A stretch of 64,000 nucleotides of DNA, from contig JACASX010000002.1 of the NCBI GenBank assembly GCA_013390745.1, positions 108,981-172,980 of the forward strand, read 5' to 3'. The translations under genes and the position numbers were made by a program. Under the pieces are notes generated by a model that was not told the origin of the DNA, did not search any database, and was given only the letters and a program-made list of their open reading frames with translations. Positions 34,023-43,521 of the stretch are shown here, one piece after another. The first letter of the stretch is position 1, and the number at the start of each line of letters is the position of its first letter. The stretch comes from Marine Group I thaumarchaeote. Its GTDB lineage: Archaea; Thermoproteota; Nitrososphaeria; Nitrososphaerales; Nitrosopumilaceae.

Positions 34023-35086
34023 TGGGCGCATCACAATACGCATCTTCATTTGGAAGATTACAGTCAATTGCAATAAATTTTCTTTCTGAAGAATTTTTAC
34101 AAAACCTGCTCAAGGCAAATAGTGTAACAGAGATGGTCAAGCAATTGGAATCAACTTGGTATGGCGAAGAGATCAAAAAGTCTGCATCAGTGTACAAAGA
34201 AGCCGAGCTCTTAGAAGTTGCATTTAACCGCCACATTGTTGAAACCAACAAAATTATTTCAGAGGCAACACCATTTAGCGGTAAAAATGCGATAAGAGCT
34301 TATCTTTCTAAATGGGATCTTTACAATATAGAATTGATTCTCTCTTCCAAGGCAATGGGAAGAGAAATTACAGAAACTGAATCGTTGCTGGTTTCTAGCA
34401 GAAATGTTCCAGCAGGAATTGCTGCCGGTAACATATCACACGATGAGATAAAGATCATTCTTGCTGAAACAACCGTTGATGGCGTAGTTAGCAAACTAAC
34501 AAAATATGATTATGGTGTTGTCTTGATGAAGCACTTGGATGAGTTCCAAAAGACTGGAGATATGGGACCAATGATGTCAGCCCTACACGAAGCATACTAT
34601 CAAAAGTTGCTCGAATCACTCAAGTTCTTCCAGGGAGATGAAGGCTCAATCAGAGAATTAATTCGAGCCGAAATAGACAAGAAAAACATTCTGAATCTTT
34701 TGAAGGCAAAGGAATCCAACCTAGAAAAGGACGTGATAACAAAACATCTTGTTGAAGGCGGAAGAATATCCTCAAAGGAGTTACTTGACAGTTATGAGGT
34801 AAAAGACGTTATAGAAATGGTTGGAAAATTTGATTCTTACTTTAAGCTAACTGATGCTATCGAACAATACAAGACTTCAAAAAGCTTGATTGATTTCGAG
34901 GTAGCAATTACAAAATTCATCTTTACAAACTATGTAAAAAAATTGAGAAACATTGCATTGTCGATCGGGACTATTTTCTATTTTATATTCAGAGCAGAAA
35001 ATGAACATGAAAATCTGAAAAGGATTACATATGGTAAACGCTACGATCTTCCAATTGATAAAATTAAGGGGATGCTGTTACTTTGA
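34022..35086 (+). CDS. atpC: A/V-type ATP synthase subunit C
   Basis: V-type subunit d/C family (COG1527), the funnel that couples the central stalk to the rotor ring. The helical pattern SFGRLQSIAINFLSEEFLQN, YLSKWDLYNIELILSSKA and FVEAI-like C-terminal block (VAITKFIFTNYVKKLRNIAL) supports this. Operon position between E and F is as expected. Confidence 0.9.
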   Translation: MGASQYASSFGRLQSIAINFLSEEFLQNLLKANSVTEMVKQLESTWYGEEIKKSASVYKEAELLEVAFNRHIVETNKIISEATPFSGKNAIRAYLSKWDLYNIELILSSKAMGREITETESLLVSSRNVPAGIAAGNISHDEIKIILAETTVDGVVSKLTKYDYGVVLMKHLDEFQKTGDMGPMMSALHEAYYQKLLESLKFFQGDEGSIRELIRAEIDKKNILNLLKAKESNLEKDVITKHLVEGGRISSKELLDSYEVKDVIEMVGKFDSYFKLTDAIEQYKTSKSLIDFEVAITKFIFTNYVKKLRNIALSIGTIFYFIFRAENEHENLKRITYGKRYDLPIDKIKGMLLL

Positions 35087-35442
35087 GTGAACAAGTTTCA
35101 AAACAAAAAGCTGGTACGAGTGGCAGATTAGCCGTTGTAGGAGATCGCGAACTTGTAATTGGTTATCGTCTGATTGGAATCGATGATACCTTTATTGTCA
35201 CCGATGAAGAGGATGCAAGTAAAAAAATTCAAGAGCTCTACTCATCTGGTGAGTTCGGTTTGATTATTGCAAGCAATTCAATGCGTGATAAACTTTCTTC
35301 AAAATTCATCGCAGAAATTGAGGAGTCCATCGAGCCACTAGTGTTATTTATGCCATCTCAAAAAGAAACTGCTGAAGAAGACAAAGAATCAATTGCTGCA
35401 TTGGCAAAACGGGTTCTGGGAATTAGTATAGAGGTCAATTGA
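35083..35442 (+). CDS. atpF: A/V-type ATP synthase subunit F
   Basis: From TTG 35083, 119 residues. RLAVVGDRELVIGYRLIGID followed by GEFGLIIASNSMRDKL is the Rossmann-like N-domain of subunit F in the central stalk. It overlaps subunit C by four bases and is followed one base later by atpA. Confidence 0.9.
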   Translation: MSEQVSKQKAGTSGRLAVVGDRELVIGYRLIGIDDTFIVTDEEDASKKIQELYSSGEFGLIIASNSMRDKLSSKFIAEIEESIEPLVLFMPSQKETAEEDKESIAALAKRVLGISIEVN

Positions 35443-35443
35443 C

Positions 35444-37207
35444 ATGGCAGACGCTATAATTTCAAGAATTACTGGTCCTGTTGTAGTAGCTAAGGATATT
35501 GAAGGCGCGCACATGTTTGACGTTGTTCGTATTGGTGAGATGGGTCTTATGGGTGAAATCATTCGTCTGGAAGGAAACACTGCGCAGATTCAAGTTTACG
35601 AGGATACAACTGGTCTCAAGCCAGGAGAAAAAGTGATAAATACAAATCGACCACTCTCTTTGCAGCTTGGACCGGGACTCTTAACATCAATTTATGATGG
35701 AATTCAAAGACCTTTGGATGTCTTAGCTGCAGAGAGTGGAGACTTTATCAGCAGGGGAAAAATTATTCCTGCACTTGATCAAAAGAAAAAGTGGGAGTTT
35801 ATCCCAGTAAAGAAAAACGGAGACCAAGTTTCTCCCGGTGAGATAATCGCTGAAGTTCAAGAGACTCCGCTAATCAAACACAAAATTATGGTGCCTTACA
35901 ACGTTTCTGGCGAACTTGTTGATATTTCTGAAGGACAGTTTACTGTAAATGACAAAATTGCAGCCGTAAAAAATAGTAAGACTACTGATATCGGTCTATC
36001 AAGTTGGTGGACAGTAAGAACACCAAGACCAGTTTTGAGAAAACTTCCACCTGATCAACCATTGCTTACAGGCCAAAGAGTACTTGACACATTTTTCCCT
36101 GTTGCTAAAGGAGGTTCAGCTGCAATTCCAGGTCCTTTCGGAAGTGGAAAAACAGTAACTCAACAGCAGCTTGCCAAGTGGGCAGACAGCGAGATAATTG
36201 TTTACATTGGTTGTGGAGAAAGAGGAAATGAAATGTGTGAAGTACTGACACAATTCCCTGAACTAATAGATCCAAAATCAAAGCGTCCTTTAATGGAACG
36301 AACTATTCTAGTAGCAAACACTTCAAACATGCCAGTAGCTGCACGTGAAGCAAGTATCTATACTGGAATTACAATGGGCGAATATTATCGTGACATGGGA
36401 TACGGTGTAGCACTTATGGCTGATAGCACTTCAAGATGGGCTGAGGCATTAAGAGAAATTTCAGGAAGACTGGAAGAGATGCCTGGTGAAGAAGGATATC
36501 CAGCATATCTCGGAAGAAGATTGGCAGAATTTTATGAAAGAGGTGGAAGAAGCATTGTTATTTCCCCTGAAGAGCGTGAAGGCTCCTTATCTTTAGTTGG
36601 TGCAGTATCTCCACCGGGTGGAGACTTTTCAGAACCAGTTTCACAAAACACACTTAGAGTAACCCGTGTGTTCTGGGGACTTGATGCCAATTTAGCAAAC
36701 AGGAGACACTTTCCAGCAATCAACTGGCTGACAAGCTATTCTTTGTACATGGATGACATGGCAGACTGGTACAAATCTAACGTTTCAAAGGATTGGATTG
36801 ACCTAAGAAAAGAGGCATTAGAAATTTTACAGAAAGAATCAGAACTGCAAGAGATTGTGCAACTTGTAGGATATGATGCATTACCGGAACCAGAAAAAGG
36901 AATCTTGGACACTGCCCGTTCAATTCGTGAAGATTACCTCCAGCAAAGTGCATTTGATGAGGTTGATACTTACACATCAATACAAAAACAACACAAGATG
37001 TTGTCTACCATTTTAGAATTTGGTAGGAAGGAGGCTGACGTAATAAAGAAAGGATCTACATCTGCCAAAGTGGGAGCACTTGAATCAAGAGGAATGATAC
37101 CAAAAATGAAATGGACAAAAGAGGAAGAATTAGAAAAATTACTAAACGACATTAACAGCAAGATGAAACAAGAATTTGATTCCCTTTCAAAGGAGAGTTC
37201 TAACTAA
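35444..37207 (+). CDS. atpA: A/V-type ATP synthase catalytic subunit A
   Basis: Catalytic nucleotide-binding subunit, 587 residues. The P-loop is [12 protein letters not shown]. The family's non-homologous insert lies at about 110-200. [31 protein letters not shown] follows, with the catalytic arginine region [11 protein letters not shown]. It makes or hydrolyses ATP with subunit B. Confidence 0.97.
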   Translation: MADAIISRITGPVVVAKDIEGAHMFDVVRIGEMGLMGEIIRLEGNTAQIQVYEDTTGLKPGEKVINTNRPLSLQLGPGLLTSIYDGIQRPLDVLAAESGDFISRGKIIPALDQKKKWEFIPVKKNGDQVSPGEIIAEVQETPLIKHKIMVPYNVSGELVDISEGQFTVNDKIAAVKNSKTTDIGLSSWWTVRTPRPVLRKLPPDQPLLTGQRVLDTFFPVAKGGSAAIPGPFGSGKTVTQQQLAKWADSEIIVYIGCGERGNEMCEVLTQFPELIDPKSKRPLMERTILVANTSNMPVAAREASIYTGITMGEYYRDMGYGVALMADSTSRWAEALREISGRLEEMPGEEGYPAYLGRRLAEFYERGGRSIVISPEEREGSLSLVGAVSPPGGDFSEPVSQNTLRVTRVFWGLDANLANRRHFPAINWLTSYSLYMDDMADWYKSNVSKDWIDLRKEALEILQKESELQEIVQLVGYDALPEPEKGILDTARSIREDYLQQSAFDEVDTYTSIQKQHKMLSTILEFGRKEADVIKKGSTSAKVGALESRGMIPKMKWTKEEELEKLLNDINSKMKQEFDSLSKESSN

Positions 37208-38610
37208 TGCCAAACGTATCGTTTAAAACACTAGACAAAGTTGCAGGCCCACTGATTTTTGTCAAGGGGGTTGATAACGCAGCTTATGGTGAAATGGTTG
37301 AGATAAAATTAGAAAATGGAGAAAGACGACAGGGACAAGTATTAGATACAAGTCAAGGTCTTGCTGTAGTCCAGGTCTTCGGTCAAACTTTAGGTCTTAA
37401 CACTACTGGTACTTCAACAACATTCCTTGGTGAAACAGCAACATTATCAGTATCTGATGAAATGCTCGGAAGAGTATTTGATGGACTGGGAAACCCAAAA
37501 GATAATGGACCAAAGATTGTATCAAAAGAAAAATTTGATCTAGTAGGTTCCAGTATTAATCCATATTCCAGAGAAGAACCATCGGAATTCATTCAAACGG
37601 GAATGTCAAACATTGATGGAATGAACACACTGGTAAGGGGTCAAAAATTACCAATCTTCTCAGCATCCGGCCTACCACATAATCAACTTGCATCACAAAT
37701 TGCAAGACAGGCACAAGTCCTTGGCACGGAAGAAAACTTTTCTGTTGTCTTTGCAGCAATTGGAATTACAAGTGAGGAGGCAAACTTTTTCATTAAGCAA
37801 TTCGAAGAGAGTGGTTCACTTGAAAGAACTGCACTTTTCCTTAACTTATCTTCTGATCCTTCAATGGAACGTATACTTACTCCTAGACTTGCACTAACCA
37901 CCGCAGAATTCCTTGCATATGAACGCGAACAACACGTCTTGGTCATTTTAACAGATATGACAAACTATTGTGAAGCATTAAGAGAAATTTCTGCAGCACG
38001 TGAAGAAGTTCCAGGAAGAAGAGGTTATCCAGGTTATCTGTATACAGACTTGGCTTCAATTTATGAGCGTGCAGGAAAAATCAAGGGAAGGAAAGGTTCA
38101 GTAACACAACTACCAATTCTTACAATGCCTGCTGACGACATCACACATCCAATCCCTGATCTTACTGGTTACATTACTGAGGGTCAGATTGTAATGAATA
38201 GAGAATTACACAGAGCAAACATCCAACCACCCGTTGACGTTCTAACAAGTTTATCACGTTTAATGAACCAAGGAATTGGTGAAGGAAGAACAAGAGAAGA
38301 TCACAGACAACTTGCGGACCAACTTTATGCTGCTTATGCTCAAGGTAAAGATGCAAGAGCACTTGCTGCCATTGTAGGTGAAGGTGCACTAAGTGATCTT
38401 GATAGAAAATTCCTTATTGTTGCAAACGACTTTGAGAAAAAATTTGTTCATCAGGGACCTAACGAGAACCGTTCCATTGAGCAGACACTTTCACTTGGTT
38501 GGGATCTATTAGCAGGGCTTTCAGAGACTGAACTTACCCGTATCAAACCAGAATTTATTGCTAAATATGCAAAGAAGACTAGTACCGGTGGCACAAACAA
38601 ATCTGAATAG
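37207..38610 (+). CDS. atpB: A/V-type ATP synthase regulatory subunit B
   Basis: Non-catalytic partner of AtpA, 467 residues. The P-loop region is replaced by [17 protein letters not shown], as normal for V-type B subunits. Other marks are [21 protein letters not shown] and [22 protein letters not shown]. Its ATG overlaps the atpA stop by one base. Confidence 0.97.
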   Translation: MPNVSFKTLDKVAGPLIFVKGVDNAAYGEMVEIKLENGERRQGQVLDTSQGLAVVQVFGQTLGLNTTGTSTTFLGETATLSVSDEMLGRVFDGLGNPKDNGPKIVSKEKFDLVGSSINPYSREEPSEFIQTGMSNIDGMNTLVRGQKLPIFSASGLPHNQLASQIARQAQVLGTEENFSVVFAAIGITSEEANFFIKQFEESGSLERTALFLNLSSDPSMERILTPRLALTTAEFLAYEREQHVLVILTDMTNYCEALREISAAREEVPGRRGYPGYLYTDLASIYERAGKIKGRKGSVTQLPILTMPADDITHPIPDLTGYITEGQIVMNRELHRANIQPPVDVLTSLSRLMNQGIGEGRTREDHRQLADQLYAAYAQGKDARALAAIVGEGALSDLDRKFLIVANDFEKKFVHQGPNENRSIEQTLSLGWDLLAGLSETELTRIKPEFIAKYAKKTSTGGTNKSE

Positions 38611-38619
38611 GTGATTTGA

Positions 38620-39282
38620 ATGCCATCCAACGCTGACATCCGTCCAACTCGCCTCGAATACTTGCGTACAAAAAAACGAATCAATATTGCAAAAAAGGGA
38701 CTCAAGCTGTTAAAACTAAAACGCCAAGCTTTGATTCTAGAATTTTTCAGTATTAGCAAGGCATCATCCAGATTGCGGGGAGAGCTAAATGCCGAACTGA
38801 TCAAGGGTTACCAAAGCATAAGGATGGCGGAGATGATTGATGGCGAAATGAGACTTGAAAACGAGGCAATGAAAATTCCTCAATTAAAAAAATTATTGAT
38901 TACACCAAAGAACGTTATGGGCGTAAAGATTCCAAGACTTGAAGGTGGAAGAAGGGAAGAATCACTTACCGACTATTTGTTAGAGATTCCAGTTTCCATC
39001 AGTGAAGCAATGAAGGCATTCCAAGAAGTGCATAAAATTGTCCTAGATGTAGCAGAAAAAGAGACAACACTACGAAAATTACTCTATGAGATTGATAAGA
39101 CAAAACGAAAGGCTAACGCAATCGAAAACGTCTTCATTCCAAGACTGGAATCCGCTGTTAAGTTCATTACGTTTAGGCTTGAAGAGATGGAGCGAGATAC
39201 GTTTGTCATGTTAAAGACTGTAAAACGAAAGATGAGTGAAAGGGAAAAGAAAAAGATGGAGGTAACAGTAATTGCAAATTGA
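38620..39282 (+). CDS. atpD: A/V-type ATP synthase subunit D (central stalk)
   Basis: Subunit D forms a long helical hairpin in the rotor axle. RPTRLEYLRTKKRINIAKKG at the start and RRANAIENV-like KANAIENVFIPRLESAVKFI near the end match the family. The length of 220 is typical. A small membrane gene overlaps its final codons. Confidence 0.94.
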   Translation: MPSNADIRPTRLEYLRTKKRINIAKKGLKLLKLKRQALILEFFSISKASSRLRGELNAELIKGYQSIRMAEMIDGEMRLENEAMKIPQLKKLLITPKNVMGVKIPRLEGGRREESLTDYLLEIPVSISEAMKAFQEVHKIVLDVAEKETTLRKLLYEIDKTKRKANAIENVFIPRLESAVKFITFRLEEMERDTFVMLKTVKRKMSEREKKKMEVTVIAN

Positions 39283-39400
39283 TTTTAAAAACTCCCAGCA
39301 AAAAAAATTTTACTATATTAAACGTGCAATGATGATGGGAAACATCTTCATCGCCATTGCTGTCATATTATATTTGAGCAAGGAGTTTTTGGGTGCATAA
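39272..39400 (+). CDS. Small single-span membrane protein inside the ATP synthase operon, 42 aa
   Basis: TTG 39272 starts 11 bases before the atpD stop and the frame ends one base before the ATG of subunit H. MQIDFKNSQQKKFYYIKRAM is basic and leads into one membrane helix (GNIFIAIAVILYL). The tight fit, with the gap between atpD and atpH being exactly this frame, argues it is real. No match to a canonical ATP synthase subunit; it could be a lineage-specific small subunit or assembly factor. Confidence 0.62.
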   Translation: MQIDFKNSQQKKFYYIKRAMMMGNIFIAIAVILYLSKEFLGA

Positions 39401-39401
39401 T

Positions 39402-39731
39402 ATGTCGACGTCACAAGATCAATACATCAGCTCACTCAAGAAGATAAAACAAGTAGAGGAGGAAGCTCAAAACGAGATTGACAGTTACAAAAGTAAGATT
39501 GAGGATCAAATCATTCAGTTAGAATCGGAATTAGAAAAAGTAATTGCTACTGTAAAGGCTGAGGGTGAAAAACTAGTTGATTCAAGTGTAGCCGATGCTA
39601 CAAAAAAAGCCGATGCTGAAACCCAAAGGACAATTGAAGAAGCAAAGACGAAATCTAAAGACGTTGCATCACAAATCACATTACAAAACACGCAAGACAT
39701 TATCAACATTTTACTAAAAGGAGTAGAGTAG
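39402..39731 (+). CDS. atpH: A/V-type ATP synthase subunit H (peripheral stalk)
   Basis: An all-helical coiled coil of 109 residues (SSLKKIKQVEEEAQNEIDSY, then repeated Lys/Glu heptads) as in subunit H/G that pairs with E in the outer stalk. ATG 39402 is chosen over 39393 because it immediately follows the small membrane gene. Position before subunit I supports the call. Confidence 0.8.
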   Translation: MSTSQDQYISSLKKIKQVEEEAQNEIDSYKSKIEDQIIQLESELEKVIATVKAEGEKLVDSSVADATKKADAETQRTIEEAKTKSKDVASQITLQNTQDIINILLKGVE

Positions 39732-39733
39732 AA

Positions 39734-41845
39734 GTGTTCAAGCCTGTTAAAATGGCTAAGATAGCTATTATGGGTCTACGAAAAAACCAGCAAACTACAG
39801 TCTCTATTTTGCATGACATGGAAATTTTGCAATTGGAACCACTATCAAAAGATGTTTTAGCCATTGTAAAAAATGAGCGTGACAACGAGCTAACAAGGCA
39901 GGTCTCAGACCAACTGTTGCGAGTGAAGGCATTAATGACTGTGCTTCCTAGTATACCGGTAACCGTTACAAAGCGCTTTGATTCTATTGACGACCTATTG
40001 CAAACTGCCAATTCCATTGATGTTGACGAGCAGGTTGCAAGCATTGAGAAGGAAAAGGAAGCACTTCTAACTGAAATCCAGGATATTGAGAACAACCTAA
40101 AACTTGTTGAAGAGTTTAGCTTCTTTCCAGAAGACCTGAAGATTCTTCGACTTTCATCTGCAACCTCCTATTTTGGAAGAATTACATCTGATAAGTTTGA
40201 GGAATTCAAGAAAGCTGTTAATGCACACCCCAATGACATTATGCTTTACACTAAGGCAGAAAAAGAACTAACACATCTAATCCTAGTAGTGTTTCCTACT
40301 ATTTCATCTGACGAGTTTGCTAATATCATCCAAACACACAATGTCAAGATAGAGGCAGTACCAAACCTAAACGGAAAACCAAATGAAATCATCACAAACC
40401 AAAAAAGCAATTTACAAACAAAAAATCAAAGGCTTAAACAGATCAATGATGAACTAAACAAAATTTCAGAAAAGCACTATGCAAATTTAGTTGAAGTTGA
40501 AGAGCAATTACAGATAGAAAACAAAAAACTAGAAGTAATTTCCAATCTTGGCGTAACCAAGGATGCGTTTGCAATGGAAGGTTGGGTTCCAAAACCAAAA
40601 CTCGGTCAAGTCAAGTCTACCTTAGAAAAATTTACAGACGGCACGACAATCTATGAACTAGAAACCAAGAAAGAGGAGAAAGCACCAACACTGATGAGCA
40701 ATCCAAGAAGATTTAGATTGTTTGAGGCGTTCGTTCGATTCTATTCCCTGCCACAAAGCAAGGAGTTTGATCCTACGATGGTTTTTGCTCTGGTCTTCCC
40801 AATCTTTTATGGATTAATGATTGGTGATGTTGGCTATTGTCTGTTTATACTTCTTGTTTGTTTGTGGGTTATCAGACGTATAGAAAAAGGAAAACGCAAT
40901 CTAACCATCTTCCCAAGGCAACTGCGAAGTTTTGCAATGTTGATATTGAAAAAAAGACAGATGGTAAAGCTATCAAAAGCAATGATTCCCGGTTGTGTTG
41001 TTGGAATAGTTTTAGGAGTTATCTTCGACTTGTATTTTGGATTTCACCTCAACGGCTACGTGTTTGATGTTCTGGCCAGTGCTGGAGTTACTGGTTTTCC
41101 TGAACCTGGTGAAATCTTAAACCGACCTTCACAAGCATTTCTTGATCCTATTCATAATGCAGGCACACTTTTGCTTTATGCCGGATATATTGGCATTGGG
41201 TTTGTATCATTTGGTCTAATTCTAGGCATCATTGGTTGTATTAGAGAAAGTGAAAAAAAAGAGGCCTTAGTCAAGGTTGGCTGGCTAGCATTTGGCTGGG
41301 GAGTTGTTCTTCTTGGACTTGCTCTCATACATGGAGATGCCATCAATCCAATGTGGCCGAAGTTAATTGAAGTCAATCCAATCGCATTTTTGTACTTTGG
41401 ATTAATTTTTGGAGGAATTGGATTAATGGTCTCTTGCGATAAGGGTGCTGGCGCTATGAAAGTCATGGCAATAATGGAGTTAGCTACAATTGTAAGCCAC
41501 ATTCTTTCCTATACAAGACTGATTGGAATTTTGCTGGCGTCTGTCATACTTGCCCATACAATTGACTACGTTTTCTTAAAAGCGCTTCACATTGGACTTC
41601 CATTAATTGTCCTTGGTACAGTGATATTATTCATAGGGCATTTGTTCAACATAATCATTGGAGTCTTTGAACCAGGAATTCAGGGTGCAAGGTTGATTTA
41701 CGTTGAGTATTTCTCCAAGTTTTACCGTGGTAACGGCAGAGCATTCAAACCATTTGGGTCTTTACGAAGGTTTACAGAAGAACAATATCATTCTGAACAG
41801 CAAGAAAACAAAGAATCAGATGAACTAAAGCTAAAGGTTAAATAG
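39734..41845 (+). CDS. atpI: A/V-type ATP synthase subunit I (membrane stator)
   Basis: GTG 39734 starts this 703-residue subunit. The cytoplasmic half (1-340) has coiled-coil arms. The membrane half has eight predicted helices, with FYGLMIGDVGYCLFILLVCL, LSYTRLIGILLASVILAHTI (carrying the conserved Arg of the ion path) and FNIIIGVFEPGIQGARLIYVEYFSKFY near the end. It provides the half-channels beside the rotor ring. It is last in the operon. Confidence 0.95.
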   Translation: MFKPVKMAKIAIMGLRKNQQTTVSILHDMEILQLEPLSKDVLAIVKNERDNELTRQVSDQLLRVKALMTVLPSIPVTVTKRFDSIDDLLQTANSIDVDEQVASIEKEKEALLTEIQDIENNLKLVEEFSFFPEDLKILRLSSATSYFGRITSDKFEEFKKAVNAHPNDIMLYTKAEKELTHLILVVFPTISSDEFANIIQTHNVKIEAVPNLNGKPNEIITNQKSNLQTKNQRLKQINDELNKISEKHYANLVEVEEQLQIENKKLEVISNLGVTKDAFAMEGWVPKPKLGQVKSTLEKFTDGTTIYELETKKEEKAPTLMSNPRRFRLFEAFVRFYSLPQSKEFDPTMVFALVFPIFYGLMIGDVGYCLFILLVCLWVIRRIEKGKRNLTIFPRQLRSFAMLILKKRQMVKLSKAMIPGCVVGIVLGVIFDLYFGFHLNGYVFDVLASAGVTGFPEPGEILNRPSQAFLDPIHNAGTLLLYAGYIGIGFVSFGLILGIIGCIRESEKKEALVKVGWLAFGWGVVLLGLALIHGDAINPMWPKLIEVNPIAFLYFGLIFGGIGLMVSCDKGAGAMKVMAIMELATIVSHILSYTRLIGILLASVILAHTIDYVFLKALHIGLPLIVLGTVILFIGHLFNIIIGVFEPGIQGARLIYVEYFSKFYRGNGRAFKPFGSLRRFTEEQYHSEQQENKESDELKLKVK

Positions 41846-41998
41846 AAATTTTCCAAAATCTGTTCAAATTTTCACAAAACAGTGTTAGAAAATTCACTTT
41901 TTTAGTAATCATTTTACTTTGTAATGCTAGAGTGCAAAGATTGTAGGACTTCCACGATGCTCCCCTTTGTGTTGGTTCTACATTCTTACATTTTAAAA

Positions 41999-42460
41999 TT
42001 AGGAATATTTCAGCTGGTTTACATCTAGTACTCTATTACAATATCTGCATTTCAAAACTAATTTTTCTTTATCTAATACATCCATGATTGATTCAATGTG
42101 TTCGTTACTGTTTGTGATACATTCAGGATTTGAGCACCTAAAAATTCTGTCAATCTCGTTTGGAAGAGAGACGCGGCGCTTCTCTACCAACTTGTAATTT
42201 TTGATAATATTGACTGTTGATGTAGGTGCTATTACAGCAAGTTTGTTTGTGTCATCATCTTCGAGGAACTTTCCCTCCACCTTGATCATATCTTTTTTCT
42301 TTAGTTTTCCACTTGGAACATTTAGTGCTATTGTGATGACGTTTCCATCACTCCCGTCAATCCGGAGTGCCTCCAACACCCTAAGCCCATTTCCCACATC
42401 AATATGGTCTATTACAGTACCATCTTTGATGCGTCTGACCGTGAGATCCGCTTGTTCCAT
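41999..42460 (-). CDS. pyrI: Aspartate carbamoyltransferase regulatory chain
   Basis: Residues 5-100 are the nucleotide-binding domain (VRRIKDGTVIDHIDVGNGLR, IALNVPSGKLKKKDMIKVEG). Residues 105-153 are the zinc domain with CSNPEC and CRYC. It binds CTP or ATP and adjusts PyrB activity. It is divergent from pyrB, not in the usual pyrBI tandem order. The 41846-41998 gap downstream holds no convincing gene. Confidence 0.95.
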   Translation of the reverse strand: MEQADLTVRRIKDGTVIDHIDVGNGLRVLEALRIDGSDGNVITIALNVPSGKLKKKDMIKVEGKFLEDDDTNKLAVIAPTSTVNIIKNYKLVEKRRVSLPNEIDRIFRCSNPECITNSNEHIESIMDVLDKEKLVLKCRYCNRVLDVNQLKYS

Positions 42461-42471
42461 AGTATGATTTG

Positions 42472-42488
42472 TATATATCCACTATAAA
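42472..42488. promoter_or_regulatory. Overlapping divergent TATA boxes for pyrB and pyrI
   Basis: TATATAT at 42472-42478 lies about 25 bases before pyrB ATG 42499. On the other strand, TTTATA at 42488-42483 lies about 25 bases before pyrI ATG 42460. Both transcripts would be leaderless and the two promoters overlap face to face. Confidence 0.5.
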
Positions 42489-42498
42489 TGGTTCAAAG

Positions 42499-43428
42499 AT
42501 GAATGGCTTTTTCCAGAAGGACGTTATCTCAATTAGAGATCTTGGAAAGGAAGAACTTGATAGTATTTTTTCTGCTACTGAAAAAATTATCGGTTTAGAT
42601 CCTAATCAAAGACGTGAGATTGCAAGAGGCAAAGTACTTGGGTATCTCTTCTTTGAGCCAAGTACTAGAACTCGTTTGAGCTTCCAGTCTGCAATGGCAC
42701 TAATTGGCGGAACTTCGCTTGGAATTGCAGATGTAAGTTCATCAGCAGTGCAAAAGGGTGAAAGCTTATCTGATACAGTTAGGGTTATGTCAGGATACAC
42801 GGATGTTCTTGTTTTACGACACCCTCTTGACGGTTCTAGTAGATTTTCAGCAGAGATTTCACAAAAACCAATCATTAACGGCGGAAGCGGGACTGAAGAG
42901 CATCCAACACAAGCTATTCAAGATCTATTCACAATCAAGAGGGAGAAAAAGAAGATTGACGGACTGAAGATTGGAATAGTTGGGGATCTAAAGTATGGTA
43001 GAACAGTTTACTCTTTACTGCATGGGCTTTGTAATTACAATGTTGACGTTCACCTAATTTCACCCGAGTCACTAAAAATTAGAAAAGATTCTACATATGA
43101 CATTAAAAAGAAACTTTCTTACACAGAATCTACAAATCTTGATGAATACATTGATGATTTGGATGTCTTGTATATGACAAGAATACAAAAAGAACGATTT
43201 CCTGACGAGGAGGAATATGTCAAGGTGAGAGGAAGCTATGTAATTGGATTGGACATGGTAAAAAAGATGAAAGAAGATGCAATAATTTTGCACCCTCTTC
43301 CAAGAATAGATGAAATTTCAACAGATGTCGACTCTAGTAAGCAAGCGAAATATTTTGAGCAGGCAGAATATGGAAAATATACGCGTGCTGCACTGCTTGG
43401 ACTGATTCTAAACAAGAATGGTTTCTGA
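42499..43428 (+). CDS. pyrB: Aspartate carbamoyltransferase catalytic chain
   Basis: Catalyses carbamoyl phosphate plus aspartate to carbamoyl-aspartate in pyrimidine synthesis. The carbamoyl-phosphate loop FEPSTRTRLSF, the Lys of SSAVQKGESLSDT, HPTQAIQDL, and LHPLPRIDEIS are intact. ATG 42499 is preferred over 42469 because of the TATA box position. It sits head to head with pyrI. Confidence 0.95.
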   Translation: MNGFFQKDVISIRDLGKEELDSIFSATEKIIGLDPNQRREIARGKVLGYLFFEPSTRTRLSFQSAMALIGGTSLGIADVSSSAVQKGESLSDTVRVMSGYTDVLVLRHPLDGSSRFSAEISQKPIINGGSGTEEHPTQAIQDLFTIKREKKKIDGLKIGIVGDLKYGRTVYSLLHGLCNYNVDVHLISPESLKIRKDSTYDIKKKLSYTESTNLDEYIDDLDVLYMTRIQKERFPDEEEYVKVRGSYVIGLDMVKKMKEDAIILHPLPRIDEISTDVDSSKQAKYFEQAEYGKYTRAALLGLILNKNGF

Positions 43429-43474
43429 ACAGTTCATTTTGAAGCATCTCTAATTTTGCCATATACTAAAAAAG

Positions 43475-43499
43475 TTAGACTAGGCTAAATTTTAAATAC
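43475..43499 (+). promoter_or_regulatory. Imperfect palindrome and TATA box before the multicopper oxidase
   Basis: TTAGACTAGGCTAA (43475-43488, one mismatched pair) abuts ATTTTAAATAC (43489-43499), the TATA element for ATG 43522. Confidence 0.4.
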
Positions 43500-43521
43500 A
43501 GTCGTAAAGCCATCAATTTGT

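Noticed and set aside
41942..42045. 34-residue plus-strand frame MLECKDCRTSTM...
   Set aside because: It overlaps the 3' end of pyrI and has no promoter; cysteine pair alone is not enough.
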